Source: Candidatus Gastranaerophilales bacterium (GTDB taxonomy: Bacteria > Cyanobacteriota > Vampirovibrionia > Gastranaerophilales > Gastranaerophilaceae). Taken from it: 36,362 nucleotides of DNA. The DNA is taken from positions 1-36,362 of the forward strand of contig CANQRH010000009.1 of the NCBI GenBank assembly GCA_947626225.1, written 5' to 3'. Shown here piece by piece: positions 1-8,500 of this stretch. The notes below the pieces were generated by a model. That model made no database searches. It was not told where the DNA came from and saw nothing but the letters and a program-made list of their open reading frames with translations. The position numbers and the translations under genes are program-made. Every line of letters begins with the position of its first letter. Position 1 is the stretch's first letter.

Positions 1-480
1 GCCACTCCCCCACTTTGTAAATGTTCGTGTGACTTTTTATATCATGTGTACTGCTGTGGCGAAGCCACTCCCCCACTGTGTAAATATCCGGGTGACTTTT
101 TTATCATGTGTATTGCTGTGTCGAAGGCACTTCCCCACTTTGTAAATGTTCGTGTGACTTTTTATATCATGTGTACTGCTGTGGCGAAGCCACTCCCCCA
201 CTTTGTAAATGTTCGTGTGACTTTTTATATCATGTGTACTGCTGTGGCGAAGCCACTCCCCCACTGTGTAAATATCCGGGTGACTTTTTTATCATGTGTA
301 TTGCTGTGTCGAAGGCACTTCCCCACTTTGTAAATGTTCGTGTGACTTTTTATATCATGTGTATTGCTGTGCCGAAGGCACTCCCCCACTTTGTAAATGG
401 CCGTGTGATTTCTTATATCATGTGTATTACTGTGGTGAAGCCACCTCTCCACTTTGCGGATGTTTGTGTTTTTATATCAT
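1..480. repeat. Tandem array of 62-63 bp repeats with a GAA-triloop palindrome
   Basis: About 7.7 head-to-tail copies begin near 1, 64, 126, 189, 252, 314, 377 and 440; the last is truncated and diverged. The left end may continue outside the window. Each junction holds a short palindrome, for example GTGGCGAAGCCAC at 56-68. The stem varies between copies in compensating ways (GTGGC/GCCAC, GTGCC/GGCAC, GTGTC/GGCAC, GTGGT/GCCAC) while the GAA loop is constant. Two unit types, with 'TGTTCGTGTGAC' or 'ATATCCGGGTGAC' centres, are interspersed, which suggests duplication of multi-unit blocks. Related units recur at 18943-19052. The array abuts the terminator of the minus-strand gene at 550-1347. 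Open frames of 63-127 aa through it on both strands are a by-product of a unit length divisible by three. Confidence 0.95.
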
Positions 481-484
481 CCGG

Positions 485-513
485 TAAATAAAAAGGAGGC
501 TTTTTAGCCTCCT
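485..513 (-). terminator. Intrinsic terminator of the 550-1347 gene
   Basis: An 8-bp perfect stem (494-501 with 506-513, loop TTTT) reads on the minus strand as a hairpin followed by TTTTTATTTA. It lies about 37 bp past the stop codon of the minus-strand gene. Confidence 0.85.
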
Positions 514-549
514 CACACTACTTCACACATAATCTACACTTCATTTATA

Positions 550-1347
550 CTATTTGCCTTTTGAAAAAGCTACTACACCTGCTATCACACCACCTATTGC
601 CGCAAGAACCGGTATTTTGCATAATGCTTTTGCTATCGGCCCTTTAGCCTTCCAGATTGCATTCAATGCTAACGCACCGCCCGCACCTATAACGGCACCG
701 CCTGTTGCATTACCTGCGATTTTTTTAATTTTTTCCCTTCTGCCTACCGGCTGACCTGTAATTTGAGAGATGTTTTCTTCTGCGGTTGTTCCGTCTGCTA
801 TACCTAAGCTGAGTGTCTGATATAAACCTTGAGTGAACGAATCTCTGCCGTAATTTCTTATATCATCATATATTGTTTTTCCGATAATTTGTGTATACAG
901 TGTTGCGGCTCTGTCGTTAATTTCCTGCTCGCTTGCATTACCGTATAAACGCCTTACACTTTCTCTAAAGTTATTATAGGCTTCCTGAATTTGCTGTTGT
1001 TCATTTCTCATTATCTTTTCGTGAACATTTGCAGCTTGTTTTTTTATGCCTTCAAGAGGTGAGTTTAAATGCAAATCGGCATCGCGCCATTTTTGCTGCT
1101 GCCTCATCCGGCTGTTAATCATAAAATCCTGATATTCATCATAGTTTTTATAATATTGGTCGTAATTCATTCCGCCAAATCCCGTAAACGGCATCCCCAT
1201 CATCGGTGACATCGGCATTCCGAAGATACTTCCGTCCATTGATAACATAGGATTATAAAGGTCTAAACCCGACAAATCATTCAGCGCTATTTGGTTGTTG
1301 TACATACTCGGAAACATTCCGTATGTAAGACCAGCTATGTTATTCAT
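550..1347 (-). CDS. Unknown protein, Met/Tyr/Asn-rich N-terminus and Gly/Ala-rich hydrophobic C-terminus
   Basis: 265 aa; I do not recognise a family. The N-terminal 80 residues are rich in Met, Gly, Tyr and Asn and contain the motif GMPFTGFGG. A charged, Gln-rich and probably helical middle follows (about residues 80-160). The C-terminal 60 residues hold two Gly/Ala-rich hydrophobic stretches (GGAVIGAGGALALNAIW and VLAAIGGVIAGVVAF) separated by a short basic segment, resembling a glycine-zipper hairpin that could insert into or lie on a membrane. No signal peptide is visible. The start is supported by GGAGG about 9 nt upstream of ATG. It is monocistronic, with its own terminator, and the repeat array lies just beyond. 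A membrane-associated role is inference only. Confidence 0.8.
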   Translation of the reverse strand: MNNIAGLTYGMFPSMYNNQIALNDLSGLDLYNPMLSMDGSIFGMPMSPMMGMPFTGFGGMNYDQYYKNYDEYQDFMINSRMRQQQKWRDADLHLNSPLEGIKKQAANVHEKIMRNEQQQIQEAYNNFRESVRRLYGNASEQEINDRAATLYTQIIGKTIYDDIRNYGRDSFTQGLYQTLSLGIADGTTAEENISQITGQPVGRREKIKKIAGNATGGAVIGAGGALALNAIWKAKGPIAKALCKIPVLAAIGGVIAGVVAFSKGK

Positions 1348-1469
1348 AACCTAACCTCCAAATTAAGTTTTTAACCTACCTTACTTATATAAAAACATTC
1401 CGTTTTGTAAAATTGCTTTTATATATAAAGGATGTTACAAAATCTTAACAATTTATATTATCCGATGTA

Positions 1470-1498
1470 TTGCACTGTACTGTCAAAACGTGTAATAT
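1470..1498 (+). promoter_or_regulatory. Putative promoter for a leaderless TPR-gene transcript
   Basis: TTGCAC (1470-1475), a 17-bp spacer and TAATAT (1493-1498) lie 7 nt before the ATG at 1506. The expected transcription start therefore falls at or next to the start codon. No Shine-Dalgarno sequence is present. Confidence 0.5.
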
Positions 1499-1505
1499 AT
1501 TAGTT

Positions 1506-2621
1506 ATGAGGATTGTTAAGAAAATCTTTTCGTTTTTATTAACACTTATTATAATCGGTGCAATCGGCTGGACATTTTATGCTCATCCGTCTTTTATCAG
1601 GAAACAAGCAGACAAAGTTCATGCTGTTTATCTGGTCTATAAAGGCGACAAAGCTTATAAAAAATTGAAGCTCAATAAAGCAATAAATTATTACAATCGT
1701 GCAGTTGCGCTTTATCCCGAACATTACGGCGCCTGGTATAATCTCGGAAATATTTATGTGGTTTATGAGGATTATTTTTCAGCGGTTGATGCGTATGAAC
1801 AGGCTTTTGAGCATAATCCAAAGATGATTATTGCCAGAATGAACTACGGAATTGTTTCCGCGGGCAAACTCGGTGACTTTGACGGCGCAATTAATCAGTA
1901 TGACGAAATTTTGCACACTAAAAGACATATTTTATCTATTCCGTTTGTATACAGCAACAGAAGAAGTTATAAGCTGAACAAAGGACTTGCATATTACAAC
2001 AAAGGTGTTGCATACAGACAGAAATCAATTTATCTTGATGAGGAGTACAGTTTGAGGCGGGAATATCTTTTAAAAGCATTGGAAGCCTATAAAGAAGCCT
2101 GCAAGATATTGAAGAAGGATTATGATGCACGATACAACCTCGCTTTGACTAACCATCTTCTCGGAAATTACAGAGAAGCTGGACTTACATATTGTAAAGC
2201 TATTGAACTTGCTCCGATGAATTATGAAGCGCATTATAACCTTGCGGTTTTGTTAAGGCATCTGAAGTTTTATAAAGAATCGCTTGATGAATTAAAAAAA
2301 GCTACAACACTTGTAACCAATTCTCCGACAGGTGTTTCGACCAGACAAAGATATATTTTTGATGTTATGAATGACGTAACCAGAACTATATTGGCAAGTT
2401 CGGACAACGAATTAATAGAACATTTGTCCGATGAACCGTCCGAAAGCTCTGACTTAACTTATGTTAACGGTAAAGTCGTTTTGACTGAGGATTTGGACAA
2501 AGCTATTATTAAAAATTTTAAAGTCTGCTCTGCCAAAAATTTGATTAAAGAGGAAGTTGACGAAGAAAATGTCGGTTTTGATGATGCCAGATACAATATT
2601 CATGTACCGGGGGATGATTAA
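1506..2621 (+). CDS. Membrane-anchored TPR-repeat protein
   Basis: 371 aa from the ATG at 1506. An upstream TTG at 1470 is in frame but coincides with the putative -35 box, and the ATG places a basic MRIVKK before a single transmembrane segment (about residues 7-25), so 1506 is preferred. The rest should face the periplasm and is built of tetratricopeptide repeats: consensus-like blocks such as AWYNLGNIYVVYEDYFSAVDAYEQAF, RYNLALTNHLLGNYREAGL and AHYNLAVLLRHLKFYKESL follow one another to about residue 270. An acidic tail follows. TPR arrays bind protein partners; the partner here is unknown. It converges with the ABC permease gene, overlapping its stop by 4 nt. Confidence 0.85.
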   Translation: MRIVKKIFSFLLTLIIIGAIGWTFYAHPSFIRKQADKVHAVYLVYKGDKAYKKLKLNKAINYYNRAVALYPEHYGAWYNLGNIYVVYEDYFSAVDAYEQAFEHNPKMIIARMNYGIVSAGKLGDFDGAINQYDEILHTKRHILSIPFVYSNRRSYKLNKGLAYYNKGVAYRQKSIYLDEEYSLRREYLLKALEAYKEACKILKKDYDARYNLALTNHLLGNYREAGLTYCKAIELAPMNYEAHYNLAVLLRHLKFYKESLDELKKATTLVTNSPTGVSTRQRYIFDVMNDVTRTILASSDNELIEHLSDEPSESSDLTYVNGKVVLTEDLDKAIIKNFKVCSAKNLIKEEVDEENVGFDDARYNIHVPGDD

Positions 2622-3457
2622 CCTTTTACCGCCCCTTCATTTTCACCAGAAATAAAATATTTCTGCATTGCAAGGAAAAATATTAAAATCGGTATGGTAG
2701 ACAGTATTGAACCTGCCGCAATAAATCTCCAGTTTGAACTGAACATTCCCTGCAGATTGTTTACTCCCACAGGCAGCGTGTACATTGCCTCTTTTGTTAA
2801 AACAATACTCGACCATAAAAACTCTCCCCACGAACCGATGAAGGTAAATATTGCCAGAACCGCAAGTGACGGCTTTACCATCGGGAGCAATACTTTCCAA
2901 AATACCTGAAATACATTACATCCGTCAACTATTGCGGCTTCTTCCATTTCTTTCGGTATTGTCAAAAAAGCCTGACGCATTAAAAATATTCCGAAGGCAC
3001 TAACCGCAAAAGGCATTATAAGCCCGATATATCCCGCCAAATTGTTTACGCTGTCAACAAGATTAAGTTTCAACGTAATCAAATACACCGGAAGCATTAT
3101 TGCCTGAAACGGTATCATAATTGTAGCCAGAATTGCAAAAAATGTTACTTTTTTCCCTCTAAATTCCATTCGTGCAAGCGGATAGCCCGCCATGGCGGAA
3201 AGTATCAAGTTAAGCAAAACCGTTCCTCCCGCAACTATCATACTGTTTACAAAATAACCGATAAAATTGACTTTATCCCATACGCCCGTATAGTTTGCCA
3301 AGGTAAAATCAGAGGGAATGATTTGAGGCGGATATGCAAAAATATTTTCGGCATTACCCTTTAAAGATGTTGATATAAGCCATATAAAAGGAAATATCGA
3401 CAACAGCGATATCAAAATTAATATTATATGTATCCATAAATTTTTAAACTTTTTCAA
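2618..3457 (-). CDS. Carbohydrate ABC transporter permease, MalG-like (CUT1)
   Basis: 279 aa with about six membrane helices. It carries the permease EAA loop (EEAAIVDGCNVFQVFWKVLLP, about residues 171-191), the cytoplasmic contact site for the transporter ATPase. Family knowledge: such proteins pair with a MalF-like permease, an ATPase and a substrate-binding lipoprotein to import oligosaccharides or glycerol phosphates. The start is a TTG whose TGA overlap with the upstream permease stop indicates translational coupling. The C-terminus ends in the usual NEGAVKG-type tail. Neither the binding protein nor the ATPase is in the window, so substrate cannot be assigned. Confidence 0.92.
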   Translation of the reverse strand: MKKFKNLWIHIILILISLLSIFPFIWLISTSLKGNAENIFAYPPQIIPSDFTLANYTGVWDKVNFIGYFVNSMIVAGGTVLLNLILSAMAGYPLARMEFRGKKVTFFAILATIMIPFQAIMLPVYLITLKLNLVDSVNNLAGYIGLIMPFAVSAFGIFLMRQAFLTIPKEMEEAAIVDGCNVFQVFWKVLLPMVKPSLAVLAIFTFIGSWGEFLWSSIVLTKEAMYTLPVGVNNLQGMFSSNWRFIAAGSILSTIPILIFFLAMQKYFISGENEGAVKG

Positions 3458-4326
3458 ATCTGATATTTATTCCTTTCAAAACACAATATATTAATCAACG
3501 AAAATATCATAACAATAACAAGTAAAACAACCGCCATTGCGGATGCAAAGCCTAAATCAAGGTTTTCAAATGCCCTTTCGTATATATAATATACGATTGT
3601 CTTACTGTAATTTAACGGCCCGCCTTTTGTCATTACGTAAATTTCGGCAAAAACCTTCATGGCCGAAATTGCGCTGATTGTTGTTACCAATGCGATTGTA
3701 GGCATTATGTGAGGAACGGTTACGGTCAGATGTTTTCTGAAAAAACCTGCTCCGTCAATATCACATGCTTCATAAAGCTCGTTCGGAACACTCATCAATG
3801 CCGCAAGGTATATTATCATGTAATAGCCGATACCTTTCCAGATTGTTACGATAATTACGGAATACAAAGAATATTTCGGATCCGTAAGCCAGCCTATCGG
3901 CTTAAACCCTAATCCGGTTACAAGATAATTCAAAATCCCCTGATCCGCATAAAGCCATTTAAAAGCTATCGCCGCTACTACGATTGAAACAATTACGGGC
4001 AGATAAATAAGAATTTTATATAAAGTTACTCCTCTTATTTTTTGATTAATTAATACGGCTAGAAATAACGGAAAAACGGCAAGGATCGGAACAGCAACAA
4101 AAAGATATATGAAAGTGTTCCAAAGCACCTTATAAAATACGGGGTTCTTAAACAATGCCGTATAATTGTTCAAACCCGCAAAAGCAGGTGAGTAGATATT
4201 GTTTGAATAATCTAAAAAACTTAAAAAAAATGTCTGAAAAAACGGTATGAAAAAGAACACAATCAACACTGCCGCTGCGGGCAGAATAAACAAATACGGC
4301 GCATATTTCCCATAGTATTTCAGCAT
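3454..4326 (-). CDS. Carbohydrate ABC transporter permease, MalF-like (CUT1)
   Basis: 290 aa with about six transmembrane helices, the first at residues 10-32 (LFILPAAAVLIVFFFIPFF), as in UgpA/LacF-type permeases. The EAA loop is YEACDIDGAGFFRKHLTVTVP. It is the first gene of a two-gene minus-strand unit with the MalG-like permease, overlapping it by 4 nt. No clear Shine-Dalgarno sequence precedes the ATG. Upstream lies the divergent ychF, so no solute-binding protein gene sits in the usual position. Binding protein and ATPase must be encoded elsewhere if the transporter works. Confidence 0.92.
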   Translation of the reverse strand: MLKYYGKYAPYLFILPAAAVLIVFFFIPFFQTFFLSFLDYSNNIYSPAFAGLNNYTALFKNPVFYKVLWNTFIYLFVAVPILAVFPLFLAVLINQKIRGVTLYKILIYLPVIVSIVVAAIAFKWLYADQGILNYLVTGLGFKPIGWLTDPKYSLYSVIIVTIWKGIGYYMIIYLAALMSVPNELYEACDIDGAGFFRKHLTVTVPHIMPTIALVTTISAISAMKVFAEIYVMTKGGPLNYSKTIVYYIYERAFENLDLGFASAMAVVLLVIVMIFSLINILCFERNKYQI

Positions 4327-4415
4327 AAAACGATTATTGCATTATTTTTATTCAAGGTCAATAATTTTATTTTTTGTTTTATTTGAGTTATTATAATCTC
4401 AGAGAGGATTTAAAA

Positions 4416-5513
4416 ATGCTGAGAACAGGAATTGTAGGACTTCCGAATGTCGGAAAATCAACTTTATTTAATGCTTTAACAAGCTCTAAAAATGCACAGA
4501 GCGCGAATTATCCGTTTTGTACCATCGAGCCTAACGTGGGTGTCGTAAATGTCCCTGATGAAAGACTTGAGATACTTGCAAAATTATGTAAGACCGATGT
4601 GATAATTCCGACTGCTATTGAATTTGTTGATATTGCCGGACTTGTAAAAGGTGCAAGCAAAGGCGAAGGTTTGGGAAATCAATTTCTGCATAATATCAGA
4701 GAAGTAGATGCAATAATTCAGGTTGTCAGATGTTTTGACGATCCCAATACGGTTCACGTTGCCGGTAAAGTAAGCCCGCTTGATGATATAGAGGTTATTA
4801 ATACCGAACTTGCGCTTGCGGATTTGGCTTCCGTTGAAAAACGACAGGCAAGAATATCAAAACAGGCAAAAGGCGGAGATAAAGAGGCGGTGCTTGAAAA
4901 TAATGTGCTTTCAAAACTCACCGATTTGCTTTCCGAAGGTACATTCATAAATTTGAAAGATTATTTTAACGAAGATGAGATTGCCGTTGCAAAACAGTTA
5001 AATCTTATGTCTGTCAAACCCGTAATTTATGCCGCAAATGTTTCGGAATACGATTTAAAAGACGGAAATAATTATACTCAGCTTGTAAAAGATTACGCAT
5101 TAAAACATAATGCTCAGGTTGTTTTAATTTCCGCCAAGATTGAAGAAGAACTCGCCGAACTGGGTGAACGGGAAGCTAAAGAATATTTATCCGAACTCGG
5201 TGTTGAAACGAGCGGTATCGACAGAATGATTAAATCCGTGTACAGTCTTTTAAACCTAAGGACCTTTATAACAGCCGGAGAAAAAGAGGTTCATGCCTGG
5301 ACCGTTACTGCGGGAACAAAAGCTCCGCAGGCGGCAGGCGTTATTCATACCGATTTTGAAAAAGGATTTATCAGAGCGGAAATTACGCCTTATGAGGAGT
5401 TTGTAAAAAACGGTTCTTATACGGCTTGCAAGGATAAAGGAGTAACCCGTCTTGAAGGTAAAGATTACGTAGTTCAGGACGGCGATTTAGTGCATTTCCG
5501 TTTTTCTACTTAG
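4416..5513 (+). CDS. ychF: Ribosome-binding GTPase/ATPase YchF (Obg family)
   Basis: 365 aa, the normal YchF length, from the ATG at 4416. An in-frame upstream start at 4374 would add 14 residues but ignores the Shine-Dalgarno sequence GAGAGG at about 4401-4406. The G1 motif GLPNVGKST is at residues 8-16, followed by the Obg-type G3 region DIAGLVKGASKGEGLGNQFL. The C-terminal TGS domain ends in VQDGDLVHFRF. Family members bind ATP in preference to GTP, associate with ribosomes and influence stress responses. A perfect TATAAT (4392-4397) lies upstream. The 3' end overlaps the convergent GH13 gene by 8 nt. Confidence 0.97.
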   Translation: MLRTGIVGLPNVGKSTLFNALTSSKNAQSANYPFCTIEPNVGVVNVPDERLEILAKLCKTDVIIPTAIEFVDIAGLVKGASKGEGLGNQFLHNIREVDAIIQVVRCFDDPNTVHVAGKVSPLDDIEVINTELALADLASVEKRQARISKQAKGGDKEAVLENNVLSKLTDLLSEGTFINLKDYFNEDEIAVAKQLNLMSVKPVIYAANVSEYDLKDGNNYTQLVKDYALKHNAQVVLISAKIEEELAELGEREAKEYLSELGVETSGIDRMIKSVYSLLNLRTFITAGEKEVHAWTVTAGTKAPQAAGVIHTDFEKGFIRAEITPYEEFVKNGSYTACKDKGVTRLEGKDYVVQDGDLVHFRFST

Positions 5514-8500
5514 CATTAATCAGAAGTTTTGAACCGGTGATAACTTCTTTTTTGTTTGCATAAGGATTGGAAACTATATTGTACTGCGGATTGTATAAAA
5601 CACGTCTGCCCGTAAAAGATAAATTGTTATTTTGCGGTTCACTGTATAATATAAGAGTACAATCTTCTATCTCAATCGGTGCATCATGACCGTTAACAAT
5701 ACGTTTGAGGAAATAATTCCCGTTATATTCTCTGACAATATATTTATCATTTTTATTAAATGCGTTTATAAATTTTATTCCGGGAGTTATCCCGCATTGG
5801 AGGCCGTTGTTGTCATTAAAGTTGAAGGAAACCAAATTCAGAGTGGTTTTATGCGGTGAGTAGTATTGATAGTTATCATGATTCAATCCCGAAGTGTTGA
5901 ACAGTGATAATGCCATTTGTCCGTTCGGGCTTTGTCTTAAAATTGCAGAAACTTTAACATCTTTTCCGTCAGATTTACCGCTTTGCAAATTTAAAAGGAA
6001 CGGAGCACCGTCATTAAGAGCATTAAGTTCGGGCCTTTTACGAAGATTCAGCTGATCCGTAATGTTATTTTTAAAATTATGGATAAACATCATATATTCG
6101 GGATCATTTTCGTCATCGCCCCATTCTTCGTTTGTTTTGTTACGGTTTTGAACGGTAATATTTTTGGTCTTGTGTTCAAATCCCGTGGAACCGTATTCAT
6201 CACCGGCATAAAGTGTGGGACATCCGGGAATTGCAACAAGGAATTTCAGATGTGCAAGCAGTCTTGATGCGGCAGGATCAATTATTTGATGAAGTGTTTC
6301 TTTCCTTAATACATTTTTATCGTCTTCAGATAATTTGTTATTACGTGATATAAAATCCATTTCGTCAAAAACGATATTTATTGCGGTTTTAAAATCCTTG
6401 GTTCCGAAGCCTTCCGCTTCAAAGACTTTACCTTTATGTATTCCGTTTGAGAGATTTTTTAACGCTTTAATCATCAACGGATATAACTGTTTTTGTTTGT
6501 CAGGCAAAACTATATTGACAGCTTTTCCCATACCGCCCGCAATGGCTTCACATTTGGCTATGGCAAGATTACTTACGCGGTCATAATCATAATTATTTAC
6601 ATCATCCATTGATGGCTCAACGCCGTACTTAATTCCGTTAAGTATTTTATATGCTCTTAATCTGTAATTATCCCAAGCGCGGTTGTCTTTGTCTGCCAGA
6701 TTAGCGTGGAATACCATATCCGTATCTATGGCATAACCTTCCAAAGCACGGCAGTTATCGTGGTTTTTTGCAAATGTGTATGAATATATAATTGATTCAA
6801 GAGAACCGCTGTTGAAAAATTCCGTCATCTTGTCATGTACGGTTTTGTCTTGGGATATATCTTTATCGGTACTATATCCGTTATAATCAAAAATTCTGCC
6901 GAATATTTTATTAATATCTGTTGATAAATAATCGTAATTTGCGGTTGTTGTAAATCCCGTTTCATTAATCAGTTTCTTTAAAGCTTCGGTTACATTTGAA
7001 TATCTTGAACCGGATTTTCCCCCGTAACCCATACCGTAAATATCTCCGGCATCGGTCACTTCTGCGGCGATATAAGCATCGGGATGATATTTTTTTGCCT
7101 GTTCAATGAATTTTGACCAAAATTCTATTATGTTGTTCCATGTTGTTTCAAAATCCATTTTATTGTTTCTTAAGGCTTCAATATCGGCAACGTCTTTTGT
7201 GGCATCAATTCTCCAATCAAGTCCGGCTTCCGCTCTGCTTACTATCATATCCGATATTCTGAAACTGTTAATGCCGGTATTTTTAATAGAAGTATACAGT
7301 GCATCCGTAAACTTTTGTTTATCATCTTTTAAGTCGGATGCATTATTTAGTCTGAGGATACCGTTTTTGAGTTTTTTTACAAGCATTTTAGCTTCATCTT
7401 CGGGACTGTTTGCGATAATTCCCATTTTGAGAAGTGAAGTATTATTTTTTAATTCGTCATAATCGTATTTTAATTCGCCTGTTGTTTTATCGTATGTAAA
7501 TTCAGTGTTTGGAGATACCGATTTTATAACTGCAAATCTTGCAATTTCAGCGGTCAAAATCGGTAATACATATTTACCGTACGGTGTGGGATTGCCGTAT
7601 TTATCGCGGAACTGTTTATCGGCGGGAAGTCTTTTTTCAATGCTTGAAAGTACGGATTTTGCGAAAGATTTCATCTCATTTTCGTACATTTTATCCGTAA
7701 GTTCATAGACATGGGCATATTCTTCACTAAGATATCTGTTTCCGTTTTTGTATGCTTCAAACCTTGATTGTCCTACATCGTCATATCGTGATGCTCTTTT
7801 TGTGATAAAAGGTGATGCCAAAACTGAGACTATATCATCTCCGACTTCAACGGAATCAAGCGGTAAATCCATCAAACCTTCCAGAATATAATCTTCGTAT
7901 GATTCGTTTGTAATACCTTCTTTTAAGTCATAACGGCCTTTTAGTACGGATTGGATGATTTCGGGAGTAATATCCAAAGTATCGGGGAATACATCTCCCG
8001 TTTTTTGTTTAATCAGGTTGTATATTTCCTGAGCTGATTTGTTTTCAATATTTTTCAGATTTTGAGCCGAATGCAGTCTTAAAATTCTGTTTGTTTTCTG
8101 TGCCCAGAATTTAGCTGAAGTGATTGCATAATCTTGAGCTTCAGCATGTTTTTGCTCAATTATTTTCTTATATTCATCTTTTTCTTCCTGATCAAGAATA
8201 TTTTTCATCGCGAAGGTTTCGGAATGCGAAGGCAGATAATTCAATTTGGCAATATCGGGGTTGGCATCCCAGGTTTCAAAACCGCTTTCGTGTTTTCCGT
8301 CCATCCCAAAGTATTCAAATTGAGAAACGACTTTTGTTCCCTTACCGCTGTAGAGGTTGATTTTTTCTGAAGCTTTAACGCTTTTGTTGTAATCGCTTAA
8401 TGCTTGTACATTTTTCTTGTATGTTTCAGGATTTATTCTGAAGCTGTATGGAATAACGGTATCATTGTGATTGTTTATTTCCAAATCGGTTTTGGGCAAT

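Noticed and set aside
1-480. CRISPR array
   Set aside because: Units are contiguous 62-63 bp repeats without unique spacers; the variable parts are themselves repeated.
46-491. Open frames of 63-127 aa on both strands in the 5' array
   Set aside because: They exist on both strands only because the unit is divisible by three and lacks stops; the peptides are Cys-rich repeats with no signal, SD or plausible start.
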